Source: Terriglobales bacterium
GTDB taxonomy: Bacteria > Acidobacteriota > Terriglobia > Terriglobales > Acidobacteriaceae
NCBI GenBank assembly: GCA_025934735.1
Contig: JAICWP010000008.1
Location: forward strand, 124,001 to 188,000
Direction: 5' to 3'
DNA: 64,000 nt
The translations under genes and the position numbers were made by a program. A model generated the notes under the pieces. The model saw only the letters and a program-made list of their open reading frames with translations. It had not been told where the DNA came from and ran no database searches. Of the stretch, positions 48,994 to 59,697 are shown piece by piece (position 1 is the stretch's first letter; every line of letters starts with the position of its first letter).

Positions 48994-50283
48994 CTAAGCT
49001 TCAGCTGCCTGGGAGGCGTTGTGGTTGTCACTTTGCTCGTGTCTGGCCGCCAGCCAGACGAGTGCCTGCAGGGCGGCCAGGCTGATAACTGAAAGCTGCA
49101 AGTGTGTGAACTTGGCCAGAGGCGCGAGCAAGGGCAGAGCGAAAGCCAGATAGAGGAAAATGCGCAGGGCGTCCGCTTGAGTGTGCTCCATACTCCATTC
49201 ACCCAGGAGCAGGAAGGCAGGCGCCAGAATCACGAGGTCGTAGACCATCAGGTGGGGCGCAACCAGAACGGTGGCGAGGAGCAGAGCAGCGAAGCGCAGG
49301 TTGAGAGTGGCTCGGCTTCGCCAGCAAATGACGGACAAAACGAGAATGACGGCGGCGCTGAGCCCATAGAGAACGGCGGCTAGGTTGCGCCAGGGGAGCA
49401 AAAGCAGCCAGAAGCCGCGCAGGCAATGCAACTGGTAGAGCTTGGGTTCGATGAAAGGCAAGGCCTGGCCGGTGCGCAAAAGGGAACGCAAGTATTGCTG
49501 CATCACGGCCGTGCCAAACCAGGCCCAGGCGAAAGAAAGCTGGGCGGCGGCGGCGGCGAGGGCGCCGGCCACTACCTTCCACTCTGCGGCGAGGAGGAAA
49601 ATCACTGCCGCCGCCAATCCCAGCTGCGGTTTGTAGATCAGTGAGCCGATGGCCAGCCCGGCCAGAAAGTGCCGCCGCGAGCGCAAGGCCAGGAACGCCA
49701 GCGTGAACAGAGCCAGAGCCGGGCCGGAGGTTTGGCCAAAAGCGATCAGGTTGAAAAAACCGGGAAAGGCGAGCGCCAGCAGAAACATGACTAGCGCGTG
49801 TGGGCGTAGCCGCGGACAGTAAAGCCACACGGCGTAGCAGCAGGCAAGGTAGAGAACGCAGTTCAGCAGCGCCCACGCAAGGGCTGCCCAGGCGTAAGGC
49901 AGGCGGGCCAACACGGAGAATGGCAGGTACACTTGCGGGCCGTAGGAGGCTACGAAGTAGGTCCCCGTGGATTGGGGCACCAGCGCTTTTTGGAAGGCCG
50001 CCAGAGCCGCCGGATCGTATAGGGGCTGAAGCAGCCTGGTTCGAACCAGGTATCCGGCAGTGTAGAAATGAAGAAAGTCAGCGCCCTTGATTTGACCGAC
50101 GCGATCGCGCAACCCGGGAGTAGCCAGGTCAGCGGCATAGAGGGACCACAAGCACACCCCCAGCAACGCTGCGTGCAAAGTGATGCGCCGGGACGTGAGC
50201 AGGCGCGCCAGATGGCGAAGAGCACCGGAATGGGCGGCGGTGCGGCAAGTGGCAGCGATAGAGTCGCTCGAAGCGCCCGGCAA
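48994..50283 (-). CDS. GT87 (DUF2029) membrane glycosyltransferase-like protein
   Basis: 429 residues, about ten membrane helices. The GT87 pattern is recognised by the first luminal loop, GADFLHFYTAGYLVRTRLLQPLYDPAALAAFQKALVP with the acidic D in 'ADFLxFY', then YGPQVYLPFSVLARLPYAWAALAWALLN. The family includes mycobacterial alpha-mannosyltransferases that use polyprenyl-phosphate mannose. Its luminal acid is present (D of GADF). It sits between pgsA and tRNA-Val; no partner genes adjoin. Confidence 0.78.
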   Translation of the reverse strand: MPGASSDSIAATCRTAAHSGALRHLARLLTSRRITLHAALLGVCLWSLYAADLATPGLRDRVGQIKGADFLHFYTAGYLVRTRLLQPLYDPAALAAFQKALVPQSTGTYFVASYGPQVYLPFSVLARLPYAWAALAWALLNCVLYLACCYAVWLYCPRLRPHALVMFLLALAFPGFFNLIAFGQTSGPALALFTLAFLALRSRRHFLAGLAIGSLIYKPQLGLAAAVIFLLAAEWKVVAGALAAAAAQLSFAWAWFGTAVMQQYLRSLLRTGQALPFIEPKLYQLHCLRGFWLLLLPWRNLAAVLYGLSAAVILVLSVICWRSRATLNLRFAALLLATVLVAPHLMVYDLVILAPAFLLLGEWSMEHTQADALRIFLYLAFALPLLAPLAKFTHLQLSVISLAALQALVWLAARHEQSDNHNASQAAEA

Positions 50284-50469
50284 AGCTAGCCTGTCCTCTT
50301 GATGGAAGTTGCTTCATGATATCGCGGAGGCGGCGTGGAACTCGGGAAAAATTGGGAGAGCAGCTCGGTGCAAGCGAAGCTTAGCCACTGCGGTTCGCCC
50401 TGGGCACCGCTACCATGTTGCCGGAATTGGCCGCCGCCCGTAGAATTGAAGCCACAGCCATCCGCATGT

Positions 50470-50547
50470 AGGCCCGTAGCTCAGTCTGGTTAGAGCGCTT
50501 CCTTGACACGGAAGAGGTCGATGGTTCGAGTCCATTCGGGCCTACCA
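50470..50547 (+). tRNA. tRNA-Val(GAC)
   Basis: 78 bases including an encoded CCA. Acceptor AGGCCCG (50470-50476) pairs with CGGGCCT. D-stem GCTC/GAGC, anticodon stem CTTCC/GGAAG around loop TTGACAC with anticodon GAC, five-base variable loop, T-arm GATGG-TTCGAGT-CCATT. All stems are complete, so the gene is likely functional. No integrase or att-like repeat adjoins it. Confidence 0.95.
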
Positions 50548-50874
50548 TATCAAAGATCGCCATCCGTCTTCACCCATAACAAAGTCGCAAAGCTCAGATC
50601 CGCACTCGTTGCCATAGGTTTCCCCGCCAGATTCCATGGCCGGACTCGGTCGGCAGCGGGAATCCGAGCTGATAGGCCCGCACACCGACTCGGCTGTGAT
50701 GATTCGCTGATTGACGCCGATCCTCGGCTGAAGCTTCTTTCGAGCGGGTTAGACCTTGGCGGATACCTAGGTGACGGGAAAGGGTCAGGAAGTACTTCGG
50801 TAATGTGCGCCCGCACACCGACGGCTTTTATCATCGGCCCAACGATTGCTGATCGGCTTCAGCGGCCGATCTGA
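50548..50874. other. Intergenic region after tRNA-Val
   Basis: No convincing gene; an open plus-strand frame here overlaps the tRNA and is rejected. It contains a 14-base direct repeat, GCCCGCACACCGAC, at 50676-50689 and 50809-50822. Part of 50790-50814 resembles 33700-33727 (AGTACTTC.GTAAT.........GCCCGC). Confidence 0.5.
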
Positions 50875-52695
50875 ATGCCTGTCGGGATTCCTAGTAGCAC
50901 CGAGACACAGGCTGGAGAGCCTTGGAGGGTGGAAGTGGCGACGGCGGAGATCGCAAATACAGCGGAAGTTAACGAAGGGGAGCGGACAGGAGTCGGTAGA
51001 TTGCCGCGCGCCGAAACGCAACGCCGTTCGCTGGCAAAGGCTTGGATTGCGTGCGGGATCTTCCTGCTGGTGCTTGGCGCTTACGCATTATCCAGTCCTG
51101 GCCGTATTGATATTGTGGATGGGGAAGCACGGTTCGACGTAGCTTACAACTGGATCGTGAACGGGCGTCCAATCATGACGGATACTTGGCTTATTCCGTT
51201 AATGAGCGTGCCGGGACGGGATGGACTGCGCTACTCTTATTACGGAGCGCCTGGTTCTGTGTTTGCCCTTCCCTTGGTGTGGCTGGGTATTCATAGCGGC
51301 GGGCCACCCGTCGAGCCGAGTCAATTCCTCTTCTCTCTCACGTCCTCCGTCCTGGGGGCTGCTATAGCGCCAATCCTCTTCCTCTTCTATCTGGAATTGG
51401 GAGTCACAAGGCGAAGCGCGCTGGCGTGGACCATGGTCAGCAGCTTTGCCACCTATATCTGGGCAATCTCCAACTCCACCTTTGATAATGCGCAGCATGC
51501 TTTTTTTGCGCTGGCTGCCTTGTATTTTGCTTACTTGGGTGGCCGGCGAAAATCGGCTAAGTACGCTCTGCTGGGCGGGGCCATGGCCGCGGTGCTCATT
51601 CTCTATCAAGACTACTTTCTGCTGATTGTCCCGGCGCTTGCTTTGGCCACGCTGCAATGGAAGTCCGAGAGCGACTTCACAGTGCCCGCCCTGGCGGGCA
51701 GCCCAGAATTCCTCGGCTCCCGGCTGTTCTCCCGGGTTCAGGAGATATTCGAGGAAACGAAGGCTCTGCTCCGGCGGGCCTGGGAGGAGCCTGGAGAAGC
51801 GCGCTCTTCCTGCCAGCGTTATTGCCTGTTTCTCGCCGCGGTAGGCGTCGGAATTTTCCTGTCAATGGCGTATAACGACCTTCGTTTTGGCTCATGGATT
51901 CATGATTCGAGGTTTCGCTTTGCGGCAGAGAGGCACTTTCCTTTGTTTGGCAATCCGCTGACCGGCTTTTTGACGCTGCTGGTCAGCCCGGGGAAAAGCG
52001 TCTTTCTGTATAGCCCAGCTCTGATCATTGGACTGCTCGGCATCCGCCAACTCTGGCGGCGCAAGCCGGTGCTGGCAGCCGTTATTGGGGTCTCAAGCGT
52101 GCTCCTGGTGCTATTCCTATCCTGCATTTCCTTTGCCGGGGGAGACTGGTGCTGGGGACCACGTTATCTGGCGCCCCTGTTACCCATGTGGGCGCTTGCT
52201 TTCCCGTTCGCGCCACGGATAAAGGGGAAAAGGCAACTGGCGGTGGCTCTGATTGCTGCAGGTTTTGTGGTGCAGATTATGGCGCTGAGCGTGGAGAACC
52301 AGCGTTTCTTTTTAGAACGGCGATTGAATGATTATTTCTGGGCAGAACAACCCTGGTTCTATATGAAGCACAGCGCACTTTTGGCCAGAGTGGGCGAATT
52401 TACTTCGTTGAGCAAAGGCGCACCGCCTACAGCCACACTGTTCAACTCCATTCCGGTGCCCAATTGGTGTACCTACACGCTGCTGGGGCCTCCTCCTGCT
52501 GTGCCGCGCTCACTGGCGCCGCTGTGGATACAACATTTCAAAATTTTCTATCTGCCCAGGCCATGGCCGCTGTGGATGTCATCGGTGCCGCTGAACTGGC
52601 GGCCCATCAACATGGCACCTTGGATCGCGGCACTGTTCGGCCTGACCGCCGTGGGCGCTGGTATGGTTTACCGGGGACTACAAGTAAAAGAATGA
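50875..52695 (+). CDS. Large multi-pass membrane protein, probable GT-C-like
   Basis: 606 residues. A soluble N-terminal tail of about 55 residues is followed by at least ten membrane helices. The first luminal loop, DIVDGEARFDVAYNWIVNGRPIMTDTWLIPL, has the acidic residues of a GT-C fold (DGE), and the loop after it has YSYYGAPGSVFALPLVWLGI. The family looks like the 'glycosyltransferase 39-like / mannosyltransferase' group, but no diagnostic motif is certain. Start: ATG 50875, without a good ribosome binding site. It follows the tRNA-Val region. Related proteins at 13368 and 15048 suggest a small set of sugar-lipid enzymes. Confidence 0.6.
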   Translation: MPVGIPSSTETQAGEPWRVEVATAEIANTAEVNEGERTGVGRLPRAETQRRSLAKAWIACGIFLLVLGAYALSSPGRIDIVDGEARFDVAYNWIVNGRPIMTDTWLIPLMSVPGRDGLRYSYYGAPGSVFALPLVWLGIHSGGPPVEPSQFLFSLTSSVLGAAIAPILFLFYLELGVTRRSALAWTMVSSFATYIWAISNSTFDNAQHAFFALAALYFAYLGGRRKSAKYALLGGAMAAVLILYQDYFLLIVPALALATLQWKSESDFTVPALAGSPEFLGSRLFSRVQEIFEETKALLRRAWEEPGEARSSCQRYCLFLAAVGVGIFLSMAYNDLRFGSWIHDSRFRFAAERHFPLFGNPLTGFLTLLVSPGKSVFLYSPALIIGLLGIRQLWRRKPVLAAVIGVSSVLLVLFLSCISFAGGDWCWGPRYLAPLLPMWALAFPFAPRIKGKRQLAVALIAAGFVVQIMALSVENQRFFLERRLNDYFWAEQPWFYMKHSALLARVGEFTSLSKGAPPTATLFNSIPVPNWCTYTLLGPPPAVPRSLAPLWIQHFKIFYLPRPWPLWMSSVPLNWRPINMAPWIAALFGLTAVGAGMVYRGLQVKE

Positions 52696-52942
52696 CGCGC
52701 CCGAGCGATCTCCAATGGCTTTTCAGGCGCCCACGCACAGAAGTTGGTGCGGATTACGGCTCAAGTGAGCTATCATAACCCGCCGACGAGATAGAGCCGT
52801 CCGTGGGTGCGAGTCGGCGAAGCGCATCCAACGCGCAGACTGGACAAGCGCGAAGAGGCGGCGTGGCCGCTGCTCTCTATTTCCGTGACAAAATTGCAGA
52901 AGCAACCGAGAACAGCCGGCGTCGTGCTGGGGAGGACCGCGC

Positions 52943-53455
52943 ATGCGCAAGCTGGCAATCTGTACATTATTATTTTTTGAACTAGGTCTAGCCGGGATCG
53001 TAACCGCCCAGAATCAGCCGGCGGCCCCGGAATCAAGCACCGTGTCCTGCGATTTTGCCGACGGCAAGCAGGTGACCGTCCGCTACAACCGCATTCCCTT
53101 CAACAAGCGAGAAAAGCTGCGGGAGAACAAGGTGTGGATGCCGGGGGGATCGGCGCCGATCCTGTTCACCGGCGCCGACTTGAAGTTCGGCGGAAAAACC
53201 ATTCCCACCGGCGCTTACACGATGTACCTGATTCCGGGCCGAAAAACCTGGACCCTGATCGTGAGTAAAAACGAAAAGCCGGAGAGCGCCTACAACGCGC
53301 AAGAGGATCTGGCGCGCGCGCCGATGGACTTGGGCCAGCTAAGCCAGCCCGCCGACAAGCTGACGCTCTATTTCGGGCAAATGGGGCCCAAGCAGTGCAA
53401 CCTGCGCGTGTACTACGGCGATACCGGCGCGTTTACTGAATTCGAGGAGCAGTAG
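52943..53455 (+). CDS. Secreted DUF2911 protein
   Basis: 170 residues; GGAGG 7 bases before the ATG. Signal peptide MRKLAICTLLFFELGLAGIVTAQ. The mature part has the DUF2911 pattern: VTVRYNRIPFNKREK..., then PGGSAPILFTGADLKFGGKTIPTGAYTMYLIPGRKTWTLIVSKNEK, and the closing LYFGQMGPKQCNLRVYYGDTGAFTEFE. The domain is a beta sandwich of unknown role, common in Bacteroidota and Acidobacteriota. Two Cys (CDFAD, QCNL) could form a bridge. It is convergent with the RND operon. Confidence 0.85.
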   Translation: MRKLAICTLLFFELGLAGIVTAQNQPAAPESSTVSCDFADGKQVTVRYNRIPFNKREKLRENKVWMPGGSAPILFTGADLKFGGKTIPTGAYTMYLIPGRKTWTLIVSKNEKPESAYNAQEDLARAPMDLGQLSQPADKLTLYFGQMGPKQCNLRVYYGDTGAFTEFEEQ

Positions 53456-53468
53456 GGAACGCGGCTGT

Positions 53469-56400
53469 TCACGCCTGATCGAACCCAGGAGAGAGGCGCC
53501 GGGATGCCCGGCCGCGCACGCGCCTGGCCCAGAGTTGTACCCGGTCAAGATAGAGGTACACCACCGGAGTGGTGAACAGCGTAAGCGCCTGGCTGAGCAT
53601 TAATCCACCCACAATAGTGATACCCAAAGGCCGGTGAAGTTCCGAGCCGGTGCCGCGGTCCAGGGCCAGGGGCAGGGCGCCCAGCATGGCCGCCATGGTG
53701 GTCATCATGATCGGGCGGAAGCGCAACATGCAGGCTTCGTAGATGGCTTCCACCGGCGACTTGCCTTCAGCGCGTTCCGCTTCGAGCGCGAAATCAATCA
53801 TCATAATGGCATTCTTCTTCACAATCCCAATCAGCAGGATAATGCCGATCAGCCCGATGACGTCCAGAGCATTGCCGGTGAGCAGCAGCGCCAGCAGGGC
53901 GCCCACACCCGCCGAGGGCAGCGTGGAAAGAATGGTGATGGGGTGAATAAAGCTTTCATAGAGCACGCCAAGAACGATATACACCGTGACCAGCGCCAGC
54001 AAGATGAGGATGGGTTCAGTGGAGAGCGAGCTCATGAAGGCGGCGGCGGTGCCCTGGAAACCGGCGTGGATGGCGGCGGGGAAGCCAATAGCACGCTCCG
54101 CATTCTCGATGGCGACGGTGGCCTGGCTGAGTGAGACTCGCGGCGCCAGATTGAAAGAAAGCGTGACCGAGGGAAATTGGCCCTGGTGGTTTACCGCCAG
54201 AGGCGTGTTCGATGGCTCAAAGCGAGCGAAAGCGGAGAGCGGAACTCCCGTCCCGGAAGAAGAACGAACGTAGATGTTCTGCAGCGCCTCCGGGTTGCGC
54301 TGGAAACGGGGCTCTACCTCCATGACCACGTGGTACTGGTTGAGCTGCTCGTACATGGTGGAGACTTGGCGCTGCCCGAAGGCGTCGTACAGGGCGCTGT
54401 CAATATCCTGGGCGGCCACACCCAGGCGGGCGGCGGTGTCGCGGTCAATGATGACGCGCGCCTCCAGGCCGTGGTCCTGCTGGTCGCTGTTCACGTCGCG
54501 CAGTTCGGGCACGGTGCGCAGTTTTTCCAGCAGGCGAGGCGCCCAGGTGTTCAAATCCTCAAGATCCTCACCCTGCAAGGTGTATTGGAACTGGGCGGCG
54601 CTGGGGCGTCCGCCGATGGTGAGGTCCTGCGCCGACTGCAGGTAGAGAGTGGCGCCCGGGATGACTGCCAGTTTGCGGCGCAAGCGGGCAATGACCTGGT
54701 CGGCGGTGACCTTGCGCTGCGCCAGGGGCTTCAGGGTGATGAATCCGCCGCCGCTGTTGCTGCCGCGCCCGCCGGCGAATGCGGTCACGCTTTCCACGGC
54801 CGGGTCCTGCCGAATGACCTTGATGAAGTGGTCCATCTTCTCGGCCATGGCGGAAAAGGAAATGTCCTGCGCCGCCTGCAGTGACCCGGCGAGCCGCCCC
54901 GTGTCCTGCTGCGGGAAAAAGCCCTTGGGCACGATCACGTACAAATAAATACTGAGGCAGGCCGTCGCCACGGTAACCAGCAGCGTGAGCGGCTGATGGC
55001 GCAGCACCCAACGCAAGGCACCGCGGTAGAGGGCGAGCATGCCATCAAATACGGATTCGCCGAAGCGATAGACGCGGCCATGGTGTTCCTGACCCATAGG
55101 ACGCAGGAACTTGGCGCAGAGTGTGGGAGTGGTGGTGAGTGAAACCAGCAGCGAAACCGCAATGGCGGCGCTGAGCGTAACCGCGAATTCCCGGAAAAGA
55201 CGGCCTACGATGCCGCCCATCAGCAGCAGGGGAATGAAAACTGCAATGAGAGAGGTGCTCATGGAGAGCACGGTAAACCCGATCTCGCGGGCGCCGCGGA
55301 AGGCGGCCTGCACCGGGCCCATGCCCACTTCCATGTAGCGGGTGATGTTCTCCAGAACCACGATGGCGTCATCCACCACGAAACCGGTGGAGATGGCCAG
55401 AGCCATGAGCGAGAGGTTATCGAGGCTGTAGCCCAGCAGGTACATCACCGCGAAGGTACCCACCAGGGAGAGCGGCACGGCCACGCTGGGGATCACCGTG
55501 GCGCGCGGGCTGCGCAGGAACGCGAACACCACCAGGATGACGAGGACGATGGAGATGAGCAGGGTCAGTTCAATGTCGTGCACCGAGGCACGAATAGTGG
55601 TGGTGCGATCGAGCGCGACATTCAGGTCAATGGAAGCCGGGATAGAAGACTTGAGCTGGGGCAACAGGGTGCGCACCCGGTCCACGGTGTCCATGATGTT
55701 GGCGCCGGGCTGGCGGAAAATGACCGCGATGACGCCGTCTTTTCCGTTCGTCTTGCCGTAATGATGAGAGTCTTCGACCGAGTCTTGCACGTCCGCCACG
55801 TCGGCCAGGCGCACCGCAGACCCGTTGTGGTAGGCCACGATAAGCGGTCGGTATTGGGCCGCGCGCAGGAGTTGGTCGGTAGCATTTACCATCCAGAAAG
55901 TACTGCTGTCCTGTAATTGGCCTTTGGGGCGATTGGCATTGGCCGAAGTGAGCGCGGCGCGCACCTGGTCAATGCCCACGCCCAGCTTGTTAAGGACGGT
56001 GGGATTCACCTCGACGCGCACGGCCGGACGAGCTCCCCCCCAAATGAAGACCTGGCCGACGCCGTCTATCTGTGAAAGCTTCTGCGCCAGAATGGAATCC
56101 GCGGCATCGTAGATGCGAGGCAGGGGAACGATGTCGGAAGTCAGCGACAGAATCATGATCGGCGCGTCTGCCGGGTTCGACTTCCAGAAATGCGGGTTCT
56201 GGGGCAGATTGGAGGGCAGCTGGCCGCGGGCGGCATTGATGGATGCCTGCACGTCGCGCGCCGCGGCATCAATGTTTCGGTCCAGGTCGAATTGGAGAAC
56301 GATGGTAGTCGAACCCTGGCCACTGGACGAGGTCATCTGATTGATACCGGCTATGCGCCCGAACTGCCGCTCCAGGGGAGTGGCTACCGCGGAGGCCATA

Positions 56401-56573
56401 GTGGCGGGGCTGGCGCCAGGAAGGCCGGCGTTGACCTGGATGATGGGAAAATCCACCTGGGGGAGCGGAGCTACCGGGAGGAATTGAAATGCGAGCGCGC
56501 CGGCGATCAACAAGGCCGCGGCCAGCAACGAAGTGCCGATGGGACGCTTGATGAATGGAGCGGAGACGTTCAT
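53469..56573 (-). CDS. mdtC: RND efflux permease, MdtC-like
   Basis: 1034 residues from the ATG at 56573, one base after the stop of the previous permease gene; a longer frame upstream lies inside that gene. HAE1-type RND pump: twelve membrane helices, two large periplasmic loops. Helix 4 motif [19 protein letters not shown] contains the paired Asp of proton relay; the start FIKRPIGTSLLAAALLIAGALAFQFLPVAPLPQVDFPIIQVNAG is typical. In E. coli MdtB and MdtC form one mixed trimer; the tandem here suggests the same. No TolC-like gene follows. Confidence 0.88.
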   Translation of the reverse strand: MNVSAPFIKRPIGTSLLAAALLIAGALAFQFLPVAPLPQVDFPIIQVNAGLPGASPATMASAVATPLERQFGRIAGINQMTSSSGQGSTTIVLQFDLDRNIDAAARDVQASINAARGQLPSNLPQNPHFWKSNPADAPIMILSLTSDIVPLPRIYDAADSILAQKLSQIDGVGQVFIWGGARPAVRVEVNPTVLNKLGVGIDQVRAALTSANANRPKGQLQDSSTFWMVNATDQLLRAAQYRPLIVAYHNGSAVRLADVADVQDSVEDSHHYGKTNGKDGVIAVIFRQPGANIMDTVDRVRTLLPQLKSSIPASIDLNVALDRTTTIRASVHDIELTLLISIVLVILVVFAFLRSPRATVIPSVAVPLSLVGTFAVMYLLGYSLDNLSLMALAISTGFVVDDAIVVLENITRYMEVGMGPVQAAFRGAREIGFTVLSMSTSLIAVFIPLLLMGGIVGRLFREFAVTLSAAIAVSLLVSLTTTPTLCAKFLRPMGQEHHGRVYRFGESVFDGMLALYRGALRWVLRHQPLTLLVTVATACLSIYLYVIVPKGFFPQQDTGRLAGSLQAAQDISFSAMAEKMDHFIKVIRQDPAVESVTAFAGGRGSNSGGGFITLKPLAQRKVTADQVIARLRRKLAVIPGATLYLQSAQDLTIGGRPSAAQFQYTLQGEDLEDLNTWAPRLLEKLRTVPELRDVNSDQQDHGLEARVIIDRDTAARLGVAAQDIDSALYDAFGQRQVSTMYEQLNQYHVVMEVEPRFQRNPEALQNIYVRSSSGTGVPLSAFARFEPSNTPLAVNHQGQFPSVTLSFNLAPRVSLSQATVAIENAERAIGFPAAIHAGFQGTAAAFMSSLSTEPILILLALVTVYIVLGVLYESFIHPITILSTLPSAGVGALLALLLTGNALDVIGLIGIILLIGIVKKNAIMMIDFALEAERAEGKSPVEAIYEACMLRFRPIMMTTMAAMLGALPLALDRGTGSELHRPLGITIVGGLMLSQALTLFTTPVVYLYLDRVQLWARRVRGRASRRLSPGFDQA

Positions 56574-56574
56574 G

Positions 56575-59500
56575 TCAGTCGGCGGCGGCCGTCTCCTCGG
56601 CGGGTTCCTCGATTGGGTTGCCGATGCGCAGGTGGGCGAAGCGCCGTGCCAGCCGGTCGAACCAGAGGTAAACCACCGGCGTGGTGTAAAGGGTGAGCAA
56701 CTGGCTGAGCAGCAGGCCGCCCACAATGGTGATGCCGAGGGGCCGGCGCAGTTCGGAGCCGGTCCCGGTGCCCAGAGCCAGCGGAAGGCCGCCCAGCAGC
56801 GCCGCCATGGTGGTCATCATGATCGGTCGGAAGCGCAGCAGGCAGGCCTGGAAAATTGCTTCTTCCGGCGGCTTGCCTTCGCCGCGTTCCGCTTCCAGGG
56901 CAAAGTCAATCATCATGATGGCGTTCTTCTTCACAATGCCGATGAGCAGAATGATGCCGATGAGGGAGACGACGTTCAGGTCATTGCCGGTCAGCAGCAG
57001 CGCAAGAATGGCGCCCACGCCCGCCGACGGCAATGTGGAAAGAATCGTAATGGGATGGATGTAGCTTTCATAGAGCACGCCCAGAACGATATAAACCGTG
57101 ACCACGGCAGCCAGAATGAGCCAGGGCTCGGTGGAGAGCGAATTGCGGAATGCGGCCGCCGTTCCCTGAAAGCTGGTATGAACGCTGGCGGGGAGGCCGA
57201 TTTCGCGCTCCGACTCTTCGATGGCACTGGTGGCATCGCCCAGCGAAGAGCCCGGAGCCAGGTTGAAGGATAGAGTCACCACCGGGAACTGCCCCTGGTG
57301 GTTGATGGCCAGAGGGGCGTTGGCGGGATAGAAATGAGTGAACGCAGCCAAGGGCACCTGGGTTCCGGTACCGGAACGAACGTAAATGCTCTTCAGCGAG
57401 TCCGGGCTCCCCTTGAACTGAGGCTGGACTTCCAGCACGACGTGGTACTGGTTGAGCTGGGTGAAGATGGTCGAGACCTGGCGCTGGCCGAAGGCGTCGT
57501 AAAGCGTGTCGTCAATAGTCTGGGGCAGGATGCCGAGGCGGCCGGCAGTATCGCGATCAATTACTAACTGGGCCTGCAGGCCGCCGCTTTGCTGGTCGCT
57601 GGCTGCATCACGCAATTGTGGCAATTGCCGCAGCCGATCCAGCAGCTTTGGCGCCCAGGTGGCCAATTCGCGCGGGTCCGCGTCTTCCACGGAATATTGA
57701 TATTGGGTGCGGCTGACGCGGTCTTCCACCGTCAGATCCTGTACCGGCTGCATGTAAAGCGTGATGCCGGAGACCTGCGCCAGTTCCGGTTGCAGCCGGC
57801 GGATGACGTCGGAGGCGGTATCGGTGCGCTGGTCGCGGGACTTGAGGTTAATCTGGATGCGGCCGCTGTTGGGGGTGGCATTGATGCCATCCACGCCGAT
57901 GAAGGACGAGAGGCTTTGCACGTCCGGATCTTTCAAAATGATCCGCGCCAGTTCTTTCTGGCGCTCGCCCATGGCGGAGAATGAAATCGTTTGCGGCGCT
58001 TCCGAAATGCCAAGAATGACGCCCGTGTCCTGCACGGGGAAAAATCCCTTGGGCACCACGACGTAAAGCCACACGGTGAGGACGAGAGTGCCGGCGGTGA
58101 GCAACAGGGTGGCGGTCTGGTGGCGCAGAACCCAGGTGAGGGTGCGGCCGTAAAAGCGGATCACACGATCATAAAAATCTTCTGAAGCGCGATAGAAGTG
58201 CGTGTGGCGCACGTCTTTGGTGGGCCGCAGCAGCTTGGCGCACATCATTGGGGTGAGGGTAAGAGAAACTACCGCCGAGACCAGGATGGTGACTGCCAGG
58301 GTGACGGCAAATTCGCGAAAGAGGCGGCCGACAATGTCGCCCATGAACAGCAGGGGAATGAGCACCGCGATGAGCGAGACTGTCAGGGAGACGATGGTGA
58401 ACCCTATCTGCCCCGAACCTTTGAGCGCCGCTTCCAGGGGCGAGTCGCCATGCTCCAGGTACCGGTCAATGTTTTCGATCATTACGATGGCGTCGTCCAC
58501 CACAAAACCAGTGGAGATGGTGAGCGCCATCAGCGACAGGTTGTTCAGGCTGTAGCCCAGCAGGTACATCACCGCGAAGGTGCCGACCAGTGAAAGCGGT
58601 ACGGCCACGCTGGGAATGACCGTGGCTGACAAGTTGCGGAGAAAAATGAAAACCACCATCACCACCAGGGCGATGGCGAGCATCAGCTCGAACTGCACAT
58701 CCTTAACGGAAGCGCGAATGGTCTGTGTACGGTCGGTCAGAATGTTGACTCTGACCGACGAGGGCAGGGAAGACTGCAGCACGGGCAGCAGCTTCTTAAT
58801 GCTGTCCACCACGCTGATGATGTTGGCACCAGGTTGGCGCTGGATGTTAACGATGACCGCGGGGTCGAGGTTCATCCAGGCAGCTTGGTTGGCATTTTCA
58901 GCGCCGTCCACCACGGTGGCGACATCGGAAACGCGCACCGGAGCGCCGTTTCGGTAGGCCACGATGATGGGCTGGTAATCGGCGCTGGAAAGCAGCTGGT
59001 CATTGGCGCCGATGGTGAACGACTGGCGATGGCCGTCGAGCTGGCCCTTGGCTTGATTTACGTTGGCGGCAGCCAGCGCCGTGCGCAGATCTTCCAGGCT
59101 CAAGCCGTAGGAAGCCAGCGCGGTGGGATTGGCCTGGATGCGCACGGCGGGTTTCTGCCCGCCGCTAATGGAAACCAGGCCGACGCCCGTCAGCTGCGAA
59201 ATCTTCTGCGCCAAGGTGGTGTCGGCCAAATCTTCTACCTTGGAGAGCGGCAGAGTAGATGAGGTCAGGCCAAGAGTTAGGATGGGCGCGTCGGCGGGAT
59301 TGACCTTGCTGTAGATGGGGGGATTTGGCAGGTCTCGTGGCAGGTAGGTGCCGGCCGCATTGATGGCGGCTTGCACTTCCTGCTCGGCCACGTCAATGTT
59401 CTGCGCCAGATTGAACTGCAGGGTGACAATGGAGCTGCCGAAGGAACTGGTGGAGGTCATCTGGCCGAGCCCGGGCACCTGGCCGAACTGGCGCTCCAAG

Positions 59501-59697
59501 GGTGCGGTGACCGAAGAAGCCATGACCTGCGGGTCGGCTCCGGGATAAAACGTCACAACCTGAATGGTGGGATAGTCAACTTCGGGCAGAGCCGAAACCG
59601 GCAACTGGCGGTAGGCGACTATCCCCACCAACAGCAGGCCGATGGTGAGCAGAGTGGTGGCGACCGGCCGGAGGATGAACAGCCGCGAGGGAGTCAT
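56575..59697 (-). CDS. mdtB: RND efflux permease, MdtB-like
   Basis: 1040 residues. HAE1-family RND permease: start [59 protein letters not shown], proton-relay [21 protein letters not shown] in helix 4, and C-terminal [27 protein letters not shown]. It is the first of two tandem permeases sharing one adaptor, as in MdtABC/MuxABC. Its start overlaps the adaptor stop (ATGA, 59694-59697). Substrates are not readable; the family exports bile salts, novobiocin, siderophores and lipophilic compounds. Confidence 0.88.
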   Translation of the reverse strand: MTPSRLFILRPVATTLLTIGLLLVGIVAYRQLPVSALPEVDYPTIQVVTFYPGADPQVMASSVTAPLERQFGQVPGLGQMTSTSSFGSSIVTLQFNLAQNIDVAEQEVQAAINAAGTYLPRDLPNPPIYSKVNPADAPILTLGLTSSTLPLSKVEDLADTTLAQKISQLTGVGLVSISGGQKPAVRIQANPTALASYGLSLEDLRTALAAANVNQAKGQLDGHRQSFTIGANDQLLSSADYQPIIVAYRNGAPVRVSDVATVVDGAENANQAAWMNLDPAVIVNIQRQPGANIISVVDSIKKLLPVLQSSLPSSVRVNILTDRTQTIRASVKDVQFELMLAIALVVMVVFIFLRNLSATVIPSVAVPLSLVGTFAVMYLLGYSLNNLSLMALTISTGFVVDDAIVMIENIDRYLEHGDSPLEAALKGSGQIGFTIVSLTVSLIAVLIPLLFMGDIVGRLFREFAVTLAVTILVSAVVSLTLTPMMCAKLLRPTKDVRHTHFYRASEDFYDRVIRFYGRTLTWVLRHQTATLLLTAGTLVLTVWLYVVVPKGFFPVQDTGVILGISEAPQTISFSAMGERQKELARIILKDPDVQSLSSFIGVDGINATPNSGRIQINLKSRDQRTDTASDVIRRLQPELAQVSGITLYMQPVQDLTVEDRVSRTQYQYSVEDADPRELATWAPKLLDRLRQLPQLRDAASDQQSGGLQAQLVIDRDTAGRLGILPQTIDDTLYDAFGQRQVSTIFTQLNQYHVVLEVQPQFKGSPDSLKSIYVRSGTGTQVPLAAFTHFYPANAPLAINHQGQFPVVTLSFNLAPGSSLGDATSAIEESEREIGLPASVHTSFQGTAAAFRNSLSTEPWLILAAVVTVYIVLGVLYESYIHPITILSTLPSAGVGAILALLLTGNDLNVVSLIGIILLIGIVKKNAIMMIDFALEAERGEGKPPEEAIFQACLLRFRPIMMTTMAALLGGLPLALGTGTGSELRRPLGITIVGGLLLSQLLTLYTTPVVYLWFDRLARRFAHLRIGNPIEEPAEETAAAD

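Noticed and set aside
50470-50547. tRNA-Val as an integration site
   Set aside because: No integrase gene and no repeat of the tRNA 3' end noticed in the window.
50503-50874. Plus-strand frame of 123 codons
   Set aside because: Overlaps the tRNA-Val gene and has no motif or ribosome binding site.
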